Below, one piece after another: positions 6,143 to 6,331 of a DNA stretch of 6,331 bases. A model generated the notes under the pieces. That model was not told where the DNA came from. It saw only the letters and a program-made list of their open reading frames with translations, and did no database searches. The DNA lies in NCBI GenBank assembly GCA_029940175.1, contig JAOZRM010000179.1, positions 1 to 6,331 of the forward strand, in the 5' to 3' direction. Every line of letters starts with the position of its first letter. The stretch's first letter is position 1. Position numbers and translations under genes: made by a program. Source of the stretch: Candidatus Sabulitectum sp. (GTDB taxonomy: Bacteria; Fermentibacterota; Fermentibacteria; Fermentibacterales; JCC-6).

Positions 6143-6331
6143 CTATTCACCCCCATCTGTATGATGCCACTCGGGACGAGAACTGGAAGTTCTGGCAACA
6201 AGACCCTTAAGTCCCTTGCCCCGGAAAACAGTTCCACTTCCACCGCGACCAGCCTGCTTCAGCCTCATGTGCTGGCGGCGCCAGTCCCACCATGAGAAGT
6301 TGAGACAGCCAATCCAGCAGTGGTCAGCGCC
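6143..6331 (-). CDS. C-terminal end of a free-standing AOR N-terminal (tungstopterin-binding) domain protein (5' truncated by window edge)
   Basis: An open minus-strand frame enters from the right edge and stops at TAG (6145-6143), 1 nt before the NuoE-like ATG. The 62 visible residues contain NFSWWDWRRQHMRLKQ (11-26), then GRGGSGTVF (28-36) and GKGLKGLV (39-46). This matches the end of AOR domain 1 (AFOR_N), typically GRGG-GAVMGSK-LKAI, whose residues line one face of the tungsten-bispyranopterin cofactor. In ordinary AORs the chain continues straight into domain 2; here it ends 17 residues after this motif. The missing domains 2-3 occur in the last gene of the same operon, so the two proteins probably assemble into one active site (inference). 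The N-terminal part lies outside the window, so other domains upstream cannot be excluded. The first visible methionine is internal, so no start is assigned. Confidence 0.82.
   Translation of the reverse strand, partial: GADHCWIGCLNFSWWDWRRQHMRLKQAGRGGSGTVFRGKGLKGLVARTSSSRPEWHHTDGGE
6148..6154 (-). promoter_or_regulatory. Probable Shine-Dalgarno site of the NuoE-like gene
   Basis: GGGGGTG on the minus strand, 6 nt before the ATG at 6141 and within the final codons of the AOR N-domain gene. It deviates by one base from GGAGGTG. It favours the MSCDCDC start over in-frame ATG codons further upstream. Confidence 0.55.

Noticed and set aside
6142..6243. A 34-residue N-terminal extension of the NuoE-like protein.
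   Set aside because: The same bases are better explained in another frame as the AOR N-domain end (GRGGSGTVF...GKGLKGL), and the shorter start has a ribosome site and a 1-nt coupling to that gene's stop.
1804..6331. Interpretation of the operon as respiratory complex I (nuoEFG).
   Set aside because: NuoF carries HydB-type extra Fe-S domains, the third subunit has an AOR catalytic part and lacks the NuoG His-Cys3 site, an AOR N-domain gene precedes nuoE, and a terminator follows without any membrane subunits.

Overview
The window looks like chromosomal DNA of an anaerobic bacterium. Genes are tightly packed, starts carry strong GGAGG-type Shine-Dalgarno sites, and the main operon encodes an iron-sulfur, flavin and probably tungstopterin redox enzyme of a kind found in strict or facultative anaerobes. 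I cannot place it in a phylum. No mobile element, CRISPR array, tRNA or rRNA was seen.

Layout from left to right. Positions 2-148 (+) are the 3' end of a gene for a formylglycine-generating-enzyme (SUMF1)-type domain without the catalytic cysteines. A perfect GC-rich hairpin (255-279) lies between it and a convergent minus-strand pair: an atypical thioredoxin (1245-1586), then a thioredoxin reductase (288-1220). The pair has its own promoter (-35 TTGACA, -10 TATGAT, 1634-1661) with an imperfect palindrome lying between and across the two boxes. The hairpin at 1766-1787 terminates a second minus-strand operon that fills the rest of the window.

That operon reads, in transcription order: (i) the C-terminal end of a protein ending in the N-terminal tungstopterin-binding domain of the aldehyde:ferredoxin oxidoreductase (AOR) superfamily (6143 to beyond 6331); (ii) a NuoE-like [2Fe-2S] protein with an extra N-terminal cysteine ladder (5659-6141); (iii) a NuoF/HydB-like FMN, NAD(H) and Fe-S protein (3789-5657); (iv) a 661-residue fusion of a NuoG/HydA-like [2Fe-2S] plus 2x[4Fe-4S] module to the C-terminal domains of an AOR enzyme (1804-3789). 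The four frames are separated by 1 nt or overlap by 1 nt, so the products are probably made in fixed proportion and form one complex.

The main point is that the AOR catalytic chain appears divided exactly at its domain boundary. The N-terminal domain is a separate polypeptide encoded first, and the C-terminal part is encoded last, about 2.35 kb away, with an iron-sulfur electron wire occupying the place of the missing domain. Together with NuoE and NuoF this predicts an NAD(H)-linked, possibly electron-bifurcating, tungsten (or molybdenum) oxidoreductase acting on an aldehyde/carboxylate or acyl-CoA-type substrate. The substrate cannot be read from the sequence. The neighbouring thioredoxin system is also atypical: the thioredoxin lacks CxxC and the reductase lacks the NADPH-specificity arginines.
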